From: an uncultured Methylocystaceae bacterium
GTDB lineage: Bacteria > Pseudomonadota > Alphaproteobacteria > Rhizobiales > Beijerinckiaceae
Reading direction: 5' to 3'
Assembly: GCA_937870755.1 (NCBI GenBank)
Contig: CALMZV010000140.1
Coordinates: forward strand, 1 to 64,000
Length of the DNA: 64,000 nucleotides
Part shown: piece by piece, positions 60,988-64,000 of the stretch
Position numbering within the stretch: the stretch's first letter is position 1
Layout of the letters: every line of letters starts with the position of its first letter
Made by a program: the position numbers and the translations under genes
The notes under the pieces: generated by a model
Database searches by the model: none
Told to the model about the DNA's origin: nothing
What the model saw: the letters and a program-made list of their open reading frames with translations, nothing else

Positions 60988-61253
60988 TCAGACCAACTGC
61001 GCGGTGGCTTGGCGCAGGATAGCAGAGAACTTTGAAAGGCCCTGCCGTTCGAGCGCATCTACAATCTCACCGACCGACGGCGTGGTCTTGCGGAGATTTT
61101 GGCGAGCGCGCCTGACGCTATCGAGCAGCGCATACGAGCGGCATGAGTGTAGGTCCGTCAGGAAGTCGTTCGGTGATATGCAGCCGATGCCATGCGGCTG
61201 GAGGGTCGAAGCCGGGAAGTCCTTGAGGTTCCATGTGACGATGATCGAGGCGA
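60988..61253 (-). pseudogene. C-terminal remnant of a PIN-domain (VapC-like) toxin
   Basis: Reading the minus strand, the frame RIVASIIVTWNLKDFPAS, then PHGIGCISPNDFLTDLH and a helical tail ending ATAQLV and a TGA at 60988 matches the end of PIN toxins (T.N.KDF...P..FL). No start codon or catalytic N-terminus exists: upstream the frame runs into the integrase gene, which ends exactly at this point (61254). The remnant is therefore a toxin gene truncated when the integrase module arrived or was rearranged. Confidence 0.6.
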
Positions 61254-62603
61254 CTATGCGGCACGGCGCTCCTCCAGGTCGTTGCCGTTGGCGGCTTTGT
61301 GGAGGAAACGCGCGAGTGCCGCCTTTCGGGAGTCGCGGTCAAGCGCGTAGGCGGTCTGCTTGAACTCGGTCCCATCGAGAAGGCCCTGAATGTAGCCAGC
61401 GATGGTGTCGGCGGCCATGATCAGCGCCGTGTCCAGGGTATGAATGTACTTGCTGGTGACGGAACCCTTCGCATGGCCGACCAGCGCCGCAATCGTCACC
61501 TCGGTGAAGCCGAGGTCGTTCGCGATGCTGGCAAAGCTGTGGCGGAGGACGTGGGGCGTGACGTCCGACAGGGTCGATTTGCGGAAGATCTGCCTCCAGT
61601 GGTTGGCGAAGCCGCCGAAGGCGGCGTCCTCCGCCCGCGGCCCTGGGAACACATAGGAGCCCGAGTGGTGCTTCATCCGCTCCTCGAGATACTCGACCAC
61701 GGGCAGGCCGATCGGGCGGATCGAAGCGCCCTCCTTACTGTCGTTGAGGCGCAGGCAACTGGAATCCGTATCGGCCTCTGTCCACTTGAGCCCGATCATC
61801 TCGGAGCGGCGGCAGCCGGTCAGGGCGATCTGGCGGATAATGTCCACGGTCATCGCATATTTCTCATTCTCGGCTGCCTTCCTAAGCAGCTCGCCGAGAA
61901 TGCGGTACTCAGCTTCTGTGAGACGACGGTCGCGCACCCGGTCCTTGGGCTTCCGAATTCCGTGGGCGGGGTTGTGCTCGATGATGCCGGCCTCGATGGC
62001 GTAGGTGAGCATGCCGCCGAGCAGCCCAACGGTTCGCGTCGCGGTTCCGACCCCACCTCGCACGATGGACTTGCCACGCAGCTTCTTCGTCTTCTCGGAG
62101 CACCGCGTCTTCCCCGCCATGACGTCCTTCATGACCTTGTTGACGTCGGCCTTCGTGAGGTCCTTCACCTTGCGCGTGCCGATGAGCGGGATGATGTGGC
62201 GGTGGATCCGCCCGCGGTCGACGGCTGCGGTCGACGCTTTCTTCGGACGTCCTCCTTTCCCGAGAATGAGGCCCGCTTCGAGATCAGCCATGTAGAGGGC
62301 GCAGAGTTCCTTGACAGTGATCGCCTTGTGGTCGAGCTCCCGTTCCTCGGCGGGGTTGTCGCCCCGCGCGACCCGACCGAGTTGGTTCTTCGCCTCCTGA
62401 CGGGCCGTCTCCGGCGTCCAGACGCCGTGGAGGCCGATGGTGTAGCGGCGCGACCGACCTCCCGCGCGATACTGAATGACGTAGCTCCGCTTTCCCGAAG
62501 CGAACACACGGAGGCCGAAGCCGGGCAATTCGTCATCCCAGATGACATAGTCCTTGTCCCGGGACTCAGCGGCGTCGACGACCCTTTTGGTGATCTTAGC
62601 CAT
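61254..62603 (-). CDS. int: tyrosine-type site-specific integrase
   Basis: A 449-aa integrase: N-terminal arm-binding domain of the P4/DUF4102 type (LPGFGLRVFASGKRSYVIQYR), a core-binding SAM-like region, and a catalytic domain with Arg in LTGCRRSEMIGLKW, HVLRHSFASIA (H-x-x-R), GHAKGSVT and the Tyr nucleophile in SKYIHTLD. It faces away from the tRNA-like att site 180 bp upstream. It would insert and excise the element. The gene is complete; no excisionase lies beside it. The gap 62604-62783 shows no gene. Confidence 0.93.
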   Translation of the reverse strand: MAKITKRVVDAAESRDKDYVIWDDELPGFGLRVFASGKRSYVIQYRAGGRSRRYTIGLHGVWTPETARQEAKNQLGRVARGDNPAEERELDHKAITVKELCALYMADLEAGLILGKGGRPKKASTAAVDRGRIHRHIIPLIGTRKVKDLTKADVNKVMKDVMAGKTRCSEKTKKLRGKSIVRGGVGTATRTVGLLGGMLTYAIEAGIIEHNPAHGIRKPKDRVRDRRLTEAEYRILGELLRKAAENEKYAMTVDIIRQIALTGCRRSEMIGLKWTEADTDSSCLRLNDSKEGASIRPIGLPVVEYLEERMKHHSGSYVFPGPRAEDAAFGGFANHWRQIFRKSTLSDVTPHVLRHSFASIANDLGFTEVTIAALVGHAKGSVTSKYIHTLDTALIMAADTIAGYIQGLLDGTEFKQTAYALDRDSRKAALARFLHKAANGNDLEERRAA

Positions 62604-62783
62604 GACGTTCGCTCCGGCTGGCAGCCCATTTCCGCGTAAGCACCACGTAAGCAGTTGGGCGGAAATCGTGGCGTGGTTTAGGATACGAACGTGACGCTCG
62701 AAATTTCAAAAATCTAGTGTGTTCAGAGAGATAGCGTACCATGGCGTGCCCTATCGCAGAATTAGGATGGGCAGGCTAAATTG

Positions 62784-62828
62784 CTCCGAAGGTGGAGGCC
62801 ACACGTTCGAATCGTGTCGGGTGCGCCA
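62784..62828 (+). repeat. att: attachment site: 3' part of tRNA-Arg(CCG)
   Basis: CTCCGAAG matches an anticodon loop with CCG, followed by a variable loop, a perfect T-arm (ACACG-TTCGAAT-CGTGT) and a 3' acceptor strand CGGGTGC plus GCCA. The 5' half (acceptor strand GCACCCG, D-arm, anticodon 5' stem) is absent upstream, so this is not a working tRNA but the duplicated 3' end left by integration. The intact tRNA gene should be at the other, left end of the element. It marks the right boundary at about 62828. Confidence 0.72.
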
Positions 62829-63022
62829 AATTTCAGTCTACAACGCCGCATTTCCCGGGTCATGGCCACGGATTGGTCGTTCCACCTGCTCAATCATGGA
62901 GGATCAAGTTCGACCGCCGTGACATTCTGGATCGCAACCTAAGATGATCAGGATGTTCCGCTATATCGGTTGGTAAGCGTTTTGTTGTGAGTCCTTACGA
63001 AGTGCAGCGATTTTCAATCGGT

Positions 63023-64000
63023 ATGCCAGTTGTCCTTACCTCCGCTACGGTCGTGGGGCTTCTGATCGCCCTCGTCGGTACGTGGCTGCTAAGCGGCGAC
63101 GCAAGGGTGAACACCATCGGTATCGGAGCGGCTCTCGCTTATCTGGCGGGCGGGGTCCCGACCGGCTGGCGAGCGCTGAAGGCGCTGTGGAACGAGCATA
63201 TCCTCGATATCGACCTGTTAATGATCGTTGCAGCAATCGCGGCGGCGGTCGTTGGAGCGGTGGTCGAAGGCGCGGTCCTGCTTACATTATTTAGCCTGTC
63301 GACGACCATGGAGGAGCGCGCAATGGGGCGGGCTCGCCGTGCGATCGAGGCGCTGATGGAGCTGCGCCCGGAAACGGCGTTTCGTAAAACCGTGGAAGAC
63401 GCGGTGGAGGAAGTGCCGGCCGCGCAGCTTGACGTTGGCGATATCGTGGTGCTTCGCCCCGGCGCGCGGGTTCCGGCCGATGGGACGATCCTGCGCGGAC
63501 GGGGCGCGCTGGATGAATCGACCATCACGGGTGAATCCATGCCGGTCGGCAAGGAGCCCGGCGGCAAGGTATTCGAGGCGACGGTCAATCTCAACGGCGT
63601 ACTAGAGGTACAGATCACAAAATCGCTCGAACAGAGCACCGTCGCGCGAATGATCGCGTTGGTGACGATAGCGCAGGCCGCCAAGGCTCCGTCAGAGCGG
63701 TTCAGTGCCTGGTTCGGTCAGCGCTATACGATTGCGGTACTGGTCGGATCGGTCGTCGCCCTCTGCGTTTTCTACGGGCTTGGGCGGGACTGGGAGACCG
63801 CGCTTTATCGGGCCGCGACATTGCTGGTTGCAGCAAGCCCGTGCGCAATCGTCATTTCAGTGCCTGCCGCCATCTTGTCCGCGTTGTCAGCGGCGGCGCG
63901 CGGTGGGGTGCTTTTCAAGGGTGGCGCGGCGCTAGAAACCTTGGCTGCCGTCGACATATTTGCCTTCGACAAAACCGGAACATTGACGACGGGCCGCGCG
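63023..64000 (+). CDS. P1B-type metal-transporting ATPase, 3' end outside window
   Basis: A partial protein of at least 326 residues. Transmembrane region (VVLTSATVVGLLIALVG onwards), actuator motif STITGESMPVGKEPGG near 172-188, the membrane SPCAIVISVPAAI motif near 278, and the phosphorylation site FDKTGTLTTG at the window edge. SPC rather than CPC is typical of the P1B-4 (CoaT-like, Co/Fe or other divalent metal) group, and no N-terminal metal-binding domain is present, also P1B-4-like. ATG 63023 or GTG 62987 could start it. It lies outside the att copy. The gap 62829-63022 holds no other gene. Confidence 0.85.
   Translation, partial: MPVVLTSATVVGLLIALVGTWLLSGDARVNTIGIGAALAYLAGGVPTGWRALKALWNEHILDIDLLMIVAAIAAAVVGAVVEGAVLLTLFSLSTTMEERAMGRARRAIEALMELRPETAFRKTVEDAVEEVPAAQLDVGDIVVLRPGARVPADGTILRGRGALDESTITGESMPVGKEPGGKVFEATVNLNGVLEVQITKSLEQSTVARMIALVTIAQAAKAPSERFSAWFGQRYTIAVLVGSVVALCVFYGLGRDWETALYRAATLLVAASPCAIVISVPAAILSALSAAARGGVLFKGGAALETLAAVDIFAFDKTGTLTTGRA

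Noticed and set aside
62761-62828. Functional tRNA gene
   Set aside because: The acceptor 5' strand, D-arm and 5' anticodon stem are missing, so only the 3' part is present.
1-64000. CRISPR array
   Set aside because: No regularly spaced identical repeats with unique spacers; the only short tandem repeats are the three origin iterons in repA.

Overview
The window reads as most of an integrative and conjugative element (ICE) in a high-GC alphaproteobacterium, most likely of the Sphingomonadales or Rhizobiales. The grounds are the uniformly GC-rich coding, DUF736/DUF2285/DUF2840/DUF2274 genes, a DUF3363 relaxase, and a complete P-type trb transfer operon in the order trbBCDEJ-(K)-LFGI. The arrangement parA, traF, relaxase, traG, trb resembles Tn4371-like and other alphaproteobacterial trb ICEs. 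The right end is marked by a tyrosine integrase gene (61254-62603, minus) and a 45-bp copy of the 3' part of a tRNA-Arg(CCG) gene at 62784-62828. Beyond it lies a truncated P1B-type metal ATPase that I take to be flanking or neighbouring DNA. The left end of the element is outside the window.

Layout. 1-6105: a palindromic operator in front of a gene that leaves the window, then a seven-gene overlapping operon: DUF6932, HTH-ImmA/IrrE peptidase, DUF4186, radical SAM, DPPW methyltransferase-like protein, ASCH protein, P-loop kinase. I recognise no named system in it, and it is my main candidate for something undescribed. 6156-23174 (minus): a probable defence island with a DUF4143 ATPase, a 58-aa protein, a 1726-aa helicase with a DUF1998 end, a SNF2 helicase, an Eco57I-type adenine methyltransferase, an ArdC-like metallopeptidase gene broken by an IS21-family insertion, and an HNH nuclease. 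The helicase, SNF2 and methylase set looks DISARM-like. 23300-36490: ICE maintenance and anti-restriction genes (ArdC, large ParB, methyltransferase/strawberry-notch helicase, toprim protein, DUF2493, DUF736). Three of these are preceded by the same two-stem RNA-like leader.

36680-45671: regulators (one gene frameshifted), repA with a candidate origin inside its 3' end, parA, an RHH protein, DUF2840, traF peptidase, a second DUF736 gene, lytic transglycosylase, relaxase, and a Phd/PIN toxin-antitoxin pair. 45791-59495: traG coupling protein, a CopG-like protein and the trb mating-pair operon, interrupted after the copG-like gene by a minus-strand pair encoding a HEPN-motif protein and an unrecognised protein. 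59425-62603: LysR regulator, a conserved hypothetical, a PIN-domain remnant and the integrase.

Working together, the relaxase, TraG and the Trb channel move the element, RepA/ParA/ParB probably stabilise its excised circle, the integrase inserts it at tRNA-Arg, and the cargo blocks located between core modules protect the host or the element. All identifications come from reading motifs by eye, without database searches.
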